Under the pieces are notes generated by a model. It made no database searches and was not told the origin of the DNA. It was given only the letters and a program-made list of their open reading frames with translations. The position numbers and the translations under genes are program-made. 64,000 nt of DNA from Mesobacillus persicus. Its GTDB lineage: Bacteria; Bacillota; Bacilli; Bacillales; Cytobacillaceae. Position 1 is the stretch's first letter; each line of letters opens with the position of its first letter. The stretch is from contig NZ_FOBW01000003.1 in assembly GCF_900109925.1 (NCBI RefSeq), positions 186,001 to 250,000 of the forward strand, given 5' to 3'. Positions 53,422 to 61,963 of the stretch are shown piece by piece.

Positions 53422-55473
53422 TCACTGCCTAATGTTAACCGGGACATTAAGAAGTGTTCCGCCCGAACTTGATTGAATGGAAATCGCACGGGTAGCATCC
53501 GGTTCAACATCAGATGGTTCAACACGATATTGCCATGCACCAGTAGCATCTACTGGCACTTCTGCTAGCACAGTCCCACCTAGTGTATTTCCTAGATAAA
53601 TCGTAATGGTTGCGCCAGCACCAGCTACATTGGAAGTCCCTGAAATTCTCCATTCTGTATCACGGGTTCTAAATTGTGCTCTTGTGACAGTTAACGTATC
53701 AGCTACTGTGGACACAACCGTATCATCAAATGCGGATCCTGCAGGTCCTGTAGCCGTTAACCTAAAGGTAAGTGGGTCTGTTTGGAATGGAAAAGTGAAC
53801 GTTGCGGTTGTCGTGTCGGCATTGGCTAAGGAGACTGTAGGGCCAGAAGTCTGTTCCCATTGAACACTCGTGACATCTCCGGTCACACTTCCTGATAAAG
53901 TAACTACCGATCCTTGTTGAACCGTTTGATTGGTTCCAGCATCAACGATTGGTACAGGGGCAGAATCAATGACTTCAACGTTAACAGAGTCAGTTGCAGG
54001 TCCTCCTTCGCCCTCCACCGTTAGTGTAAAGCTAAGGGTTTGGACAGAATCCGGTGCAGTAAAGGTCGGGGTGGCTGTGTCGGCACCAACAAGTGTCACC
54101 GGTGTTCCTGCAGTTTGAGTCCAACTATATGAAGAAATTGGACCTGTCGAGTTTGAACCGTCAAGTGTCACTTCAGCACCAATCAGAACTCTTTGATCAG
54201 CCCCGGCATTGGCTGTTACAGAGATAGGGGCATCGGGATTTCCAGTTACGGTGACCGGTACGGTTCGCTCACCACCAGCAGAGGAAAGAATCGTCACTTG
54301 ATCTGGGGCAAAGGGAGATGTTGCCGTAACTATTCCTTCAGGTGGAACCACTATTTCACCTAAACCGAAATCAACGATTGTCAGCTGAGGATTGCTTACT
54401 TCATCACTAGACGCCGTCTCAATGGTTAAGGTTTGCGCATCCGTATCATAGCTTGCTAAAGCAGTAATAAAATCCACTGGTACGACTTCTTTTATACTAT
54501 GAGGACTATTGTCACTGAGGTTTGCAACCGTAATTGAACTCGGAGGGGTCTCGCCAGTAAACGCAACACGAGCAAAATATTGGCCATTTGTTCCTTGTAA
54601 AATTGTCGGGTTCATTCCTGTACCCGATACTTGAATGGTCTGCGGGAGATTCCCATCTGACCAAGCAAACACATCAATGACGCCACCCGTATTGGCTGTT
54701 TGACTATAATTGACTCTTGGGACCTCGACTCCTGAAATGGTCGAAATCGTTCCTAAAAGGGAAAATACCCTTGTTTCAATTGTATTGTCAGGATTAAAAC
54801 CTGGGGTCGTCGAACGGTCTGGTGAACCTATTCCAATTCCAGGGCCTTCAATTCGGAAAATGTTTTGTGGTTGTCCACCTGAATCGATAAATACACTTCC
54901 GATTACAGGATGAAGTACATTTGGGTCACCAATGTAACCTTCAGGTGCAACTGGTGTCACCGCGGGATCCCATTGTAAAAATGGTCGCACACGACTGTTA
55001 AGAGCGAGTTCAAACTCACCACCATTACATCCACCAATATCTTCAGTAAAATTAATTTCCGCAAACTGATCATCTTCATCATCTAACTGTGCAATAAAGG
55101 TATCCACGCCATAAGGATGAGTAACCGTATATTCTGCACCAGGTACAAGCCCCTCCACGCGGATACGGACTCTTCCAAAAACAATTTGATCTCCATCAAC
55201 CGGTTCTTCGCTCACAAAGGCAGCTTCCAAAGCTAACACAAGGCGAGCCCGTTCCCCAGTACCAGTTGTCATTTCCGCTTCGGCTAATTGATAAAAAGCT
55301 TCGCTCGGAAAATTATTAGGAAATGAAACCGGTAAAGTAGGACTCGGTAAGTCTGCAGGCGTAATCCCTGAAAATGGATCCTGAGGATCTACATTCAAAC
55401 CAAGACGTAGCCCGTTTTCATCCTTGTACCAAACCGGAAAACCATTAAGCGCACTAATTGGTCCAACTTTCAA
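53422..55473 (-). CDS. Large PKD/Ig-like repeat protein, no signal peptide
   Basis: A 683-residue protein. The TTG 55473 start is set by AAGGAGGA (plus-strand TCCTCCTT 55481-55488) seven bases before it, giving MKVGPISALNGFPVWYKDE. The N-terminal 430 residues are an unknown beta-rich region with WYKDENGLRLGL and several DPS..., GPGIG segments. Residues about 440-620 hold two PKD-like domains (ANAGADQRVLIGAEVTLDGS; DAGTNQTVQQGSVVTLSGS), and the end is an Ig-like domain. Despite being surface-type, it has no signal peptide, which would fit a spore-surface protein. It lies 69 bp upstream of the collagen-like gene on the same strand. Confidence 0.78.
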   Translation of the reverse strand: MKVGPISALNGFPVWYKDENGLRLGLNVDPQDPFSGITPADLPSPTLPVSFPNNFPSEAFYQLAEAEMTTGTGERARLVLALEAAFVSEEPVDGDQIVFGRVRIRVEGLVPGAEYTVTHPYGVDTFIAQLDDEDDQFAEINFTEDIGGCNGGEFELALNSRVRPFLQWDPAVTPVAPEGYIGDPNVLHPVIGSVFIDSGGQPQNIFRIEGPGIGIGSPDRSTTPGFNPDNTIETRVFSLLGTISTISGVEVPRVNYSQTANTGGVIDVFAWSDGNLPQTIQVSGTGMNPTILQGTNGQYFARVAFTGETPPSSITVANLSDNSPHSIKEVVPVDFITALASYDTDAQTLTIETASSDEVSNPQLTIVDFGLGEIVVPPEGIVTATSPFAPDQVTILSSAGGERTVPVTVTGNPDAPISVTANAGADQRVLIGAEVTLDGSNSTGPISSYSWTQTAGTPVTLVGADTATPTFTAPDSVQTLSFTLTVEGEGGPATDSVNVEVIDSAPVPIVDAGTNQTVQQGSVVTLSGSVTGDVTSVQWEQTSGPTVSLANADTTTATFTFPFQTDPLTFRLTATGPAGSAFDDTVVSTVADTLTVTRAQFRTRDTEWRISGTSNVAGAGATITIYLGNTLGGTVLAEVPVDATGAWQYRVEPSDVEPDATRAISIQSSSGGTLLNVPVNIRQ

Positions 55474-55762
55474 ATCGTATTCCTCCTTAAAAAGGGTGAT
55501 ATAACATACAAAAAGAGCAAAAAACTCCTCAGTATAGTAAATGTACAAGGTAGAAAGATGTGCTGGAAACAGGCTTAATTAAGCGAGGTATTTAGTTTTA
55601 TCACAGGATAAAACGAAGGCCGAATCCGAATCCCGTTTGGCATTACACATGAAGAAGTGGAAGAAGTTTTCTCCATTGATAGGCAGTATAATAAAGGAGG
55701 GTTGCTCAGTGATGCTGATCATCGAAAGCGAAATAACTAAAGTGAAAAGTAATATAATTTAG

Positions 55763-56170
55763 ATGAAAGAAGTGAAGGATTTGATTAAGTATAAATGTCT
55801 GCATCATGTAAGTCTTTCTGTTTCAGATTTGGAAAGAGCAAAAGATTTTTATGGGAAAACTTTATGTTTAAAAGAAATACCACGTCCTGATTTTGATTTT
55901 CCAGGTGCTTGGTATGAAATTGAGGGACAGCAACTCCACTTGATCGTTGCTCCCACTTCACAGACGATTCGTGAGGATAAAAGCTTATCCAGCAGAGAAG
56001 GGCACTTTGCCCTTAGAGTCGAGAACTACAATGATACGCTTAAATGGCTAATCCAGAATGAAGCTGAAATTCTTGAAAAACCAAACGGGAAAAGTGGATT
56101 CGCACAAATTTTCTGTGCCGACCCAGATGGGAATTTGATTGAACTAAATGTTGATCAAAGAAATCTATAA
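55763..56170 (+). CDS. VOC-family (glyoxalase/bleomycin-resistance-like) protein
   Basis: A 135-residue vicinal-oxygen-chelate protein. Two beta-alpha-beta-beta-beta units are seen: HHVSLSVSDLERAKDFYGKTL with the first metal histidine, QLHLIVAPTS, HFALRVENYNDTLKWL and FCADPDGNLIELN with the metal glutamate. The usual H-x(n)-E metal set is therefore complete. Start codon choice is unclear: ATG 55763 lacks a ribosome site, while TTG 55781 has GAAGTGAAGG before it. Substrate unknown; lactoylglutathione lyase-like or thiol-drug resistance functions are possible. Confidence 0.8.
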   Translation: MKEVKDLIKYKCLHHVSLSVSDLERAKDFYGKTLCLKEIPRPDFDFPGAWYEIEGQQLHLIVAPTSQTIREDKSLSSREGHFALRVENYNDTLKWLIQNEAEILEKPNGKSGFAQIFCADPDGNLIELNVDQRNL

Positions 56171-56236
56171 AGAAAGAGACACCGGAACATGCAAGAACTG
56201 CACTGTGTCCCAAAACCTTTTGAAGAGTTTTTAGGT

Positions 56237-56335
56237 CCCCTGGTGGAGTGAAGTGTTACTTCAGTGTATCTGAACTAGCTAGAAGCATAGGGATGTTCTT
56301 TTCTGTTTTCAAAGAACGTCTCTCTGCTTTAAAGG
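56237..56335. repeat. Degenerate dispersed-repeat blocks
   Basis: GGTCCCCTGGTGGAGTGAAGTGTTACTTCAGTG-type sequence (AGTGAAGT/ACTTCAGT arms) is followed by GGGATGTTCTTTT and CAAAGAACGTCTCT. They are worn copies of the AAGTRAAG and GGGACGTTCT families seen elsewhere in the window. Confidence 0.45.
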
Positions 56336-56385
56336 GAATTTCCTGAAAAATGAAGAATATAGTTCTTTAGATAGGGGGAATTCGA

Positions 56386-56733
56386 ATGAATAAGATCCTT
56401 TTGCATATAGAGGGGATGGCGGTGTTGGCATTATGCCTGTATCTCTATGGATACCTTCAATTTAGTTGGATGTTGTTTTTGGTTTTGCTGTTTATTCCGG
56501 ACATTTCAATGCTTGGTTATGCATTCAATCCCAAAACAGGAGCCAAGGTTTATAACTTATTCCATACATATAGCATATCGATCATTTTCGTGATATTCGG
56601 ACTATTATTATCAAACCTAACCATTATCGCCATAGGATTAATCTGGACCGCCCATATTGGTATGGATAGAATGCTGGGCTATGGACTGAAATACCCAACC
56701 CACTTTAAAGATACGCATTTAAATAGGGTGTGA
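56386..56733 (+). CDS. DUF4260-family membrane protein
   Basis: A 115-residue protein with four helices in short order (about 10-26, 27-45, 60-80, 82-100). The signature PDISMLGYAFNPKTGAKVYNL in the middle loop and the end HIGMDRMLGYGLKYP fit the DUF4260 family of small membrane proteins. Function unknown. TAGGGGGAATTCG precedes the ATG. It lies 36 bp before an SDR gene on the same strand, and the two could be co-transcribed. Confidence 0.8.
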   Translation: MNKILLHIEGMAVLALCLYLYGYLQFSWMLFLVLLFIPDISMLGYAFNPKTGAKVYNLFHTYSISIIFVIFGLLLSNLTIIAIGLIWTAHIGMDRMLGYGLKYPTHFKDTHLNRV

Positions 56734-56769
56734 CTAATTGCTTCTATAAATAATATGGGGGAATAGTAG

Positions 56770-57713
56770 ATGGATAAAACCGTCGTTATTACTGGTTCAA
56801 ACTCTGGGATTGGCAAGGCAGCGGCTTTCAGGTTTGCTGAAGAGGGATACAGGGTTGTCATGGCTTGCCGCAATCTTGAAAAAAGTAAAACGGTCCAGCA
56901 GGAAATCATCAAAGCAACCAATCATCCGCAAATTGACCTCCTAGCGCTCGACATCTCTTCTTTTGAGTCCATACACCGATTTCATTCTTACGTGAACGAA
57001 GCCTATCCAAAGATCGATATTCTCACCATAATGCAGCCTTTCTGAATCATGGCAATAAAAACTACCAGCTGAGCGATGATGGTATTGAAATCTCTTTCGC
57101 CACCAATGTTGTCGGGCCGTTCTTGCTGACCAATTTGCTGGCGGAACAGCTGGCAAAATCGGATGATGCCAGGATTCTCCATGCCTGTACCACCAATATT
57201 AGGCATTTTTTTGACCCTAAACGTAAAATTGAATTCGACAACCTCCAAGGAGAGTTTAAGGACACCCGACCCTACAGTACCTATAAGATGTATGGTGATT
57301 CTAAGATGGCTTTGTTGCTGCTCACATTTAGGCTCGCCGAAGAACTGAGAAACAAACAGATTTGCGTCAATGCCATTCAGATTCCGGCGATCAAACTCTC
57401 GAAGGATACCATCCAAAAGATGCAATCAGGCTGGAAAATCGCCGCAAGAGTTCAGAACTTTTTCAGTGCCCCGCGTGAAACAATGGCCAACACCTATTTC
57501 CATCTTTGCACATCGAAAGAATTCAAAGGAATCACCGGCAAGTTATTCGACGCTAAGCGAACAATCATGCAACCGTCTCATTATCCTGACACCTCAAGAC
57601 AACAAATTAAGCAATTTTTTGACCAGACTGTCTATCCAAAATACGCTACCAGTGAAAAAAATATGGAGCAGGTATGGGAGCTCTGTTCGAAATTAACCGC
57701 CGTTGAGGCGTAA
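56770..57713 (+). pseudogene. Short-chain dehydrogenase gene with a frameshift
   Basis: Two frames together make one SDR. The first (56770-57045) has the cofactor motif VVITGSNSGIGKAAAFRFAEEG and ends in DILTIMQPF. The second (in register by about 57030, ending 57713) continues as HNAAFLNHGNKNYQLSDDG, VVGPFLLTNLL and the catalytic YSTYKMYGDSK (Tyr-x3-Lys). A one-base loss near 57028, before CATAATGCAGCC, explains the break; the expected reading there is ILTHNAAF. Either a true pseudogene or a sequencing error. GGGGGAATAGTAG precedes the ATG. Its substrate is unknown. Confidence 0.8.
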
Positions 57714-57745
57714 TAGGAGGATCAATTTCCATTGACCGTCGAAGA

Positions 57746-57783
57746 TTAGCCCCCAGTTCACATCCTTCTGGGTGCTTTTTTCT
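57746..57783 (+). terminator. Terminator after the frameshifted SDR gene
   Basis: AGCCCCCAG and CTGGGTGCT pair with one mismatch and run into TTTTTT. Confidence 0.7.
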
Positions 57784-57855
57784 TTGCTATGAATCTTCAA
57801 GATCATCAACCTGATAGATGCTAAAAGGAAGTCAGGTTAATTAAAAATGCAGAAG

Positions 57856-57872
57856 GAGAACCGTCCCCATGC
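57856..57872. repeat. Half-copy of the GGGACGGTTCT element
   Basis: GAGAACCGTCCCCATGCA is the right arm and flank of the full copies at 43089 and 60480. No left arm is found. Confidence 0.5.
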
Positions 57873-57883
57873 ACTTTAAGAAA

Positions 57884-57915
57884 TTAAAAATCGCAGCTCT
57901 GGAAATGAGCTGCGA
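57884..57915 (-). terminator. Terminator of the YflJ-like gene
   Basis: TCGCAGCTC and GAGCTGCGA form a perfect 9-bp stem with a 7-base loop, then TTTTT on the minus strand. It lies 10 bp beyond the gene's stop. Confidence 0.85.
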
Positions 57916-57924
57916 CCGAACAGG

Positions 57925-58053
57925 TTATTTAGTTTTGTCTAATAATTGCTTAAGAACGTGTTTTTTGTACCTCTCAACTTTACGTTCTTCGTAGGTGCGT
58001 ATGCCAGCTTCTTTAAGCTTTTCAACATACCAGCCTTTGCTTCCATAATGCAT
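57925..58053 (-). CDS. YflJ-like small protein (DUF2639), 42 residues
   Basis: AGAAAGGGTG precedes ATG 58053. The 42-residue product begins MHYGSKGWYVEKLKEAGI and ends KHVLKQLLDKTK. HYGSKGWYV...LK is the hallmark of the YflJ/DUF2639 family of small basic proteins in Bacillus, for which no function is known. A perfect terminator follows. It is too short for typical reading-frame lists but has every sign of a real gene. Confidence 0.82.
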   Translation of the reverse strand: MHYGSKGWYVEKLKEAGIRTYEERKVERYKKHVLKQLLDKTK

Positions 58054-58272
58054 TGAAAAACACCCTTTCTTTGCGTGAAGATTTAGGAATCTAGACTAAT
58101 TTGTGAAAATGAAAACTCTGTAACGAATTTCACACGTGCCATTGTAACATCTATGAAACTGATAATGAAAGGGGTAAAAAGAAAAAAGTTTAAAAAAGTT
58201 CTAAGGCTTTTCCTCAAACTTTGTGGCTTTTAGATATAGAATAGAGTGTACCGTTAAAAACGGTTTTATGAT

Positions 58273-58734
58273 TTACGAATAGAGCCTGCCTATCCAAAAT
58301 GGAATAAGTGAACGATTAAAAATTAGTAAAACCCGATCTAATTCACGAACTTTATCATACGAATCTAATAGTTCATCGGGTACCAAAGTTCTCCCATAAT
58401 CCCAAGCGTTCATTTCAATTTGTGTTTTAAGGTTTTCAATTTCTTCCTCATCCCCATACATAAGAGTTCGTAAGTCATATTTGTTTTTCTTATAATCTAG
58501 ATAATAACCAATTTCATGAAAAAGAAGAATTTTTATAAGATTCTCTTGGGACTCTTTAATTTTAATACGACTTAGAAAACCATTTATATGAAGATAATTA
58601 AACTTTATGGTATTGGTAGAAACATTAAAACTCATTGGTGCTATGATGTCATTATTAAACTCATAATTCAATTTCAAATTAAGCTCGAGTAATGTATTTT
58701 TGATGATCTTTTCGATATCTCTGATATAAAGCAT
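58273..58734 (-). CDS. ImmA/IrrE-like metallopeptidase fold with altered zinc motif
   Basis: A 153-residue protein. The segment LLFHEIGYYLDYKK stands where ImmA/IrrE peptidases have HEIGH, and a later EMNAWDYGRTLVPDEL matches their E...A...LLMP helix. The second histidine of HExxH is replaced by tyrosine, so zinc binding and cleavage may be lost or altered. In phage and ICE systems such proteins cleave repressors. No partner repressor gene adjoins this one; it stands alone in an AT-rich stretch, perhaps from a lost mobile element. Confidence 0.6.
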   Translation of the reverse strand: MLYIRDIEKIIKNTLLELNLKLNYEFNNDIIAPMSFNVSTNTIKFNYLHINGFLSRIKIKESQENLIKILLFHEIGYYLDYKKNKYDLRTLMYGDEEEIENLKTQIEMNAWDYGRTLVPDELLDSYDKVRELDRVLLIFNRSLIPFWIGRLYS

Positions 58735-58919
58735 CTAATCTTCACAACCTTTTTTCTTTCAGCAATTTTCAAGTTTTATTTTATGTAAAAAGCAAACTAG
58801 ATAAGACATAACTAGTATAGTATACGGTAAAAAGGCATAGGGGAAAAATGATTTAGCTCTTCTTAATCATACGTATTCCTGCTACCTAAAATGGTTTTTG
58901 TTATTTGGAATGAGTTGAG

Positions 58920-59657
58920 GTGAAAAGTTTGAGGCAAATTGCGATTTCTGATATTCATGGTTGTGCAGCAGAGCTTGATTTATTGTTAAAAAAGACAAAA
59001 GCTCAGCCAGAGGAAGTGATCTTCTTAGGAGACTATGTTGATTCGGGACCTGATAGTATTAAAGTTTTAGATATGGTGAGCGAGTGGTGTAGTCAGGGGG
59101 CAACGGCTTTACTAGGCAACCATGATGATTTATTTTTACAATGGCTAGAGGAAAAGGAAAACCTTCTTTACTATGGCGGCAGGAATGGAGGAATGGCTAC
59201 CATTAATAGTTGTCTCCATAGACTGGGCATGGATCGGATTGGATTCTCTGAATTACTGAAGGATATAAGAAAAGAAAATCAAATAAGAAAAGTCATTAAA
59301 GAACGTTTCCAATCACACATTTCCTTCGTAAGATCACTGCCGTTATTTAAAAAGGATGGAGAGCTGATTTTTGTTCATGCTGGGATTAGTCCGATAAACG
59401 GGCTGGAAAAAACAACAAAATTAGAGCTTCTTCATCTTCGTGATGAATTTATTTATGGGTACAATAAGCCTGAGACGGTTATTTTCGGCCATACACTAGC
59501 AAGGAAAATACATAATCAAGACAATGTTTACTTCGGTTCAAACCGGGTCATCGGGATTGATGGAGGGTGTGCCTTCGGAGGGCAATTAAATGCACTTATC
59601 ATCAACAATGGGGAGTTTAGTACAGAAACGGTAGGAAGACTAACAAAAGAGGAGTAG
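58920..59657 (+). CDS. Calcineurin-like Ser/Thr phosphatase (PPP family)
   Basis: A 245-residue metallophosphoesterase with all PPP signatures: ISDIHGCAAELDLLL (GDxHG-type, metal ligands), LGDYVDSGPDS, LLGNHDDLF and a late FGHTLARK. The two-metal site is therefore complete. It removes phosphate from proteins or nucleotides in the cytoplasm; bacterial members include PrpE- and ApaH-like enzymes. The start is GTG 58920 or TTG 58929, which has GAGGTG before it. It is followed by a HAD phosphatase gene on the same strand, 115 bp away. Confidence 0.87.
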   Translation: MKSLRQIAISDIHGCAAELDLLLKKTKAQPEEVIFLGDYVDSGPDSIKVLDMVSEWCSQGATALLGNHDDLFLQWLEEKENLLYYGGRNGGMATINSCLHRLGMDRIGFSELLKDIRKENQIRKVIKERFQSHISFVRSLPLFKKDGELIFVHAGISPINGLEKTTKLELLHLRDEFIYGYNKPETVIFGHTLARKIHNQDNVYFGSNRVIGIDGGCAFGGQLNALIINNGEFSTETVGRLTKEE

Positions 59658-59772
59658 CCGTTCACTTCAATGATTAGTCTAGCTGCACCGTTATTGATGA
59701 CAATAAACCTCGATAAGCTAAGGTTAAAACTAGGTTAATTTTTGAAAGACATATCACACGGGAGGAAATATA

Positions 59773-60492
59773 TTGGTTATAAAAGCAATCTTTTTTGATC
59801 TTGATGATACCTTACATGATCATCTTTTTCCATTATCTAACGCATTGAAAGAAACGCTGCCTAGCTACTATGGGCAAGTGGACGCAGTGGTCTTATATAA
59901 ACAGTTCCGCCACTTTAGCGATATTCTTTGGAAAAGTTACAATGCCAATGAATTAACTTTAGAGGAGCTTAGAATAAATCGAATCATTCTTGCTCTGGAA
60001 AGTTTGCAAATGACTATTACAAGAGAGCAGGCAAGTGAATTCCAAAGTCGGTATGAACATCACTTAGCTCAACTTCAATTATTCCCGGAGGTCCCTGCCT
60101 TGCTGGAAACGTTGAAAAATGACGGTTTTATCGTCGGGGTGATTACCAACGGTCCTGTTGAGCATCAGTATAAAAAACTTAAATCACTTGGAATCACAAC
60201 TTATTTTCATCGGGATTTGATCTTTATCTCAGATGAGGTGGGAATCGCAAAACCCAACCCGCAACTATTCGAACACGTGGCTCGAAAGACAGGGTTTGCA
60301 CCAAACGAACATCTTTATATAGGAGATACATGGGAAAACGATATTGCAGCCCCAATTAACGCAGGATGGGAGTCCATCTGGTTCAATCACCGGAATAGAG
60401 TGAGCGAAACAAATCATAAACCACTTGCATTCATAAACAAGCTGTCGTCGGTACTAGAAGTGATACAAAAGGAAGCAAAGGGACGGTTCTGA
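59773..60492 (+). CDS. HAD-superfamily phosphatase
   Basis: A 239-residue HAD hydrolase starting at TTG 59773, with GGAGG seven bases upstream. Motif I FFDLDDTLHDH holds the nucleophile Asp9, motif II VITNGPVEH the serine/threonine, the lysine is in KPNPQLF, and motif IV is YIGDTWENDI. A helical cap (about 15-95) marks subclass I (YfnB/phosphoglycolate-phosphatase-like). Substrate unknown. The last three codons and the stop come from the left arm of a GGGACGGTTCT-family repeat, so the native C-terminus may have been replaced. Confidence 0.87.
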   Translation: MVIKAIFFDLDDTLHDHLFPLSNALKETLPSYYGQVDAVVLYKQFRHFSDILWKSYNANELTLEELRINRIILALESLQMTITREQASEFQSRYEHHLAQLQLFPEVPALLETLKNDGFIVGVITNGPVEHQYKKLKSLGITTYFHRDLIFISDEVGIAKPNPQLFEHVARKTGFAPNEHLYIGDTWENDIAAPINAGWESIWFNHRNRVSETNHKPLAFINKLSSVLEVIQKEAKGRF

Positions 60493-60521
60493 TGCTTCGA
60501 AAGAAGCACCAGAACCGTCCC
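60480..60521. repeat. GGGACGGTTCT-family element overlapping a gene end
   Basis: GGGACGGTTCTGATGCTTC and GAAGCACCAGAACCGTCCC pair over 19 bp with one mismatch, closed by a GAAA tetraloop. The left arm encodes the last codons and stop of the HAD gene. It lies between convergent genes and may serve as terminator for both. Confidence 0.8.
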
Positions 60522-60528
60522 CATGTTT

Positions 60529-61485
60529 TTAAATGATCTTTTGTTTTATATCTGCATTATGCGAAATCGTTTGTTTTTTAGGGTAGTTCATAATAATAAT
60601 CCCAAAAGCAACGAATCCAATGGCGCCAACAATCATAAGTGTTAAACTTTCTCCTGGTATCAGCCAGGCGGATAGAATGGTACCAAAAACAGGCGCAAGG
60701 AATTTGTATATGCTCACTTCTCCTGCTTTATTATATTTTAAGAGATTGGTCCATAGAGCAAATGCGATGGCAGAAAGAAAAGCAGCATAAATCAGCAATC
60801 CCCAACCAAATGGGGTAAAGGTAATCGCATGTTCATTTAGTTGTGGAACCCCAATGACTAATAAGACGATTGCCCCAATGGTTAATTGCCATCCGGTTAA
60901 TGTTACAGGCGGGATATCTGTGGCTAATTCCTTTGTCAAAATCGTCGCCACCGCACTTGTCAAACCAGACAAAATCATAAATCCTTCTCCCGTCATTTGA
61001 AAACCAAACTCAAAGTCTTGCCCCCAGTTGGCAAGAATAATTCCTGTGAAACCTGCGACAATCCCAAGCGTTTTTTTCCAATTCATATGATCATCTTTAT
61101 AGTAGAAATGCGCAATCACTACAGCAAGAAAGATTCCACTTGAGGAGAGGATTGCCCCTTGCATTCCGGAAACCTTCGATAAACCGTTATAAAAGAAATA
61201 GTACTGGACAGCTGTTTGCATGATTCCCAGTAAGATTAATATGAACAGATGAGATCGTTTAACCAATAATTGCTTGCGGTTGGTGACGAACAAAAAAGTT
61301 AATAAAATAACACCAGCTAATAAAAAACGGATCCCCGCAAAGACAATTTGTGCAATCGAATCATTTGCAGCAATCTGTAATTCACTATTACTAATTTTTA
61401 ACACCGGAAAAGCACTGCCCCATAACAATGTACAAATAACAGCTATTCCTAAAACGCCCCATTTATTTTGAAAGACAGAATTCAC
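60529..61485 (-). CDS. EamA/DMT-family transporter (paralogue B)
   Basis: A 318-residue, ten-helix transporter of two EamA repeats. It is nearly the same as the product of 32658-33635: both share GIRFLLAGVILLTFLFVTNR-like, KVSGMQGAILSSSGIFLAV-like and NKAGEVSIYKFLAPVFGTIL-like stretches with only conservative changes. The start region differs (MNSVFQNKWG here, seven residues shorter). TAGGAGATG-type sequence precedes the ATG, as in the other copy, so the promoter-proximal part was probably duplicated too. Substrate unknown. Confidence 0.85.
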   Translation of the reverse strand: MNSVFQNKWGVLGIAVICTLLWGSAFPVLKISNSELQIAANDSIAQIVFAGIRFLLAGVILLTFLFVTNRKQLLVKRSHLFILILLGIMQTAVQYYFFYNGLSKVSGMQGAILSSSGIFLAVVIAHFYYKDDHMNWKKTLGIVAGFTGIILANWGQDFEFGFQMTGEGFMILSGLTSAVATILTKELATDIPPVTLTGWQLTIGAIVLLVIGVPQLNEHAITFTPFGWGLLIYAAFLSAIAFALWTNLLKYNKAGEVSIYKFLAPVFGTILSAWLIPGESLTLMIVGAIGFVAFGIIIMNYPKKQTISHNADIKQKII

Positions 61486-61704
61486 TTAATACATCTCCTA
61501 AATTTATATGATTAACACTGGTTTATCATAGCACATGATTTATCCAAATACATGAGGGATGCTCAGAAGCAAAGGGACGGTTCTTTTGCTTCTTTGTGAG
61601 TCAATAGAAATTAAAATTCTTACGATGCTTGCCTCATTTAGGGTACGTCCCTCTGTATGTTCATCGGCTTATGAAGGGAATAAGGCTCTAGATATAGAAG
61701 GTAA
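61486..61704. other. Intergenic region with a half-repeat
   Basis: The EamA promoter should lie near 61486-61550 (minus strand). At 61574-61592 GGGACGGTTCTTTTGCTTC is the left arm of the GGGACGGTTCT family, here flanked by GAAGCAAA/TTTGCTTC. No gene is called. Confidence 0.45.
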
Positions 61705-61833
61705 ATCATATCTAGAACTGAAATCGAAAAAGCAGACGAGGAATATTATCGTCACAATGAGAAAATAAGAGATCTACTAGAATCTTTTTCTGTAAAGATT
61801 CACAGTGATTTAATTGAAGTAGTTGAAGGTTGA
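61705..61833 (+). pseudogene. Possible C-terminal gene remnant
   Basis: An open 42-codon stretch with no start codon at its head reads like a natural helical protein end (TEIEKADEEYYRHNEKIRDL, SFSVKIHSDLIEVVEG) and then stops. The frame just upstream (EGNKALDIEGKSYLE) could belong to the same ancestral gene after a frameshift. Family not recognised. Confidence 0.3.
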
Positions 61834-61963
61834 GTATTTGTAAAAAACATAGCCAGCGTTTTCCGTTGTGATCAGCAGTAAACTAGGGCAGGAAGATTCC
61901 TTTAGCAATAAAAACAGCAAAATAAGCTAGTTAACCGAAATTAAACCCTTGGAGGTGAATGGA

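Noticed and set aside
55640-55755. Open frame before the VOC gene reading FGITHEEVEEVFSIDRQ...
   Set aside because: It looks a little like a protein end but has no start or family, and two frames are open there; not enough to call a remnant.
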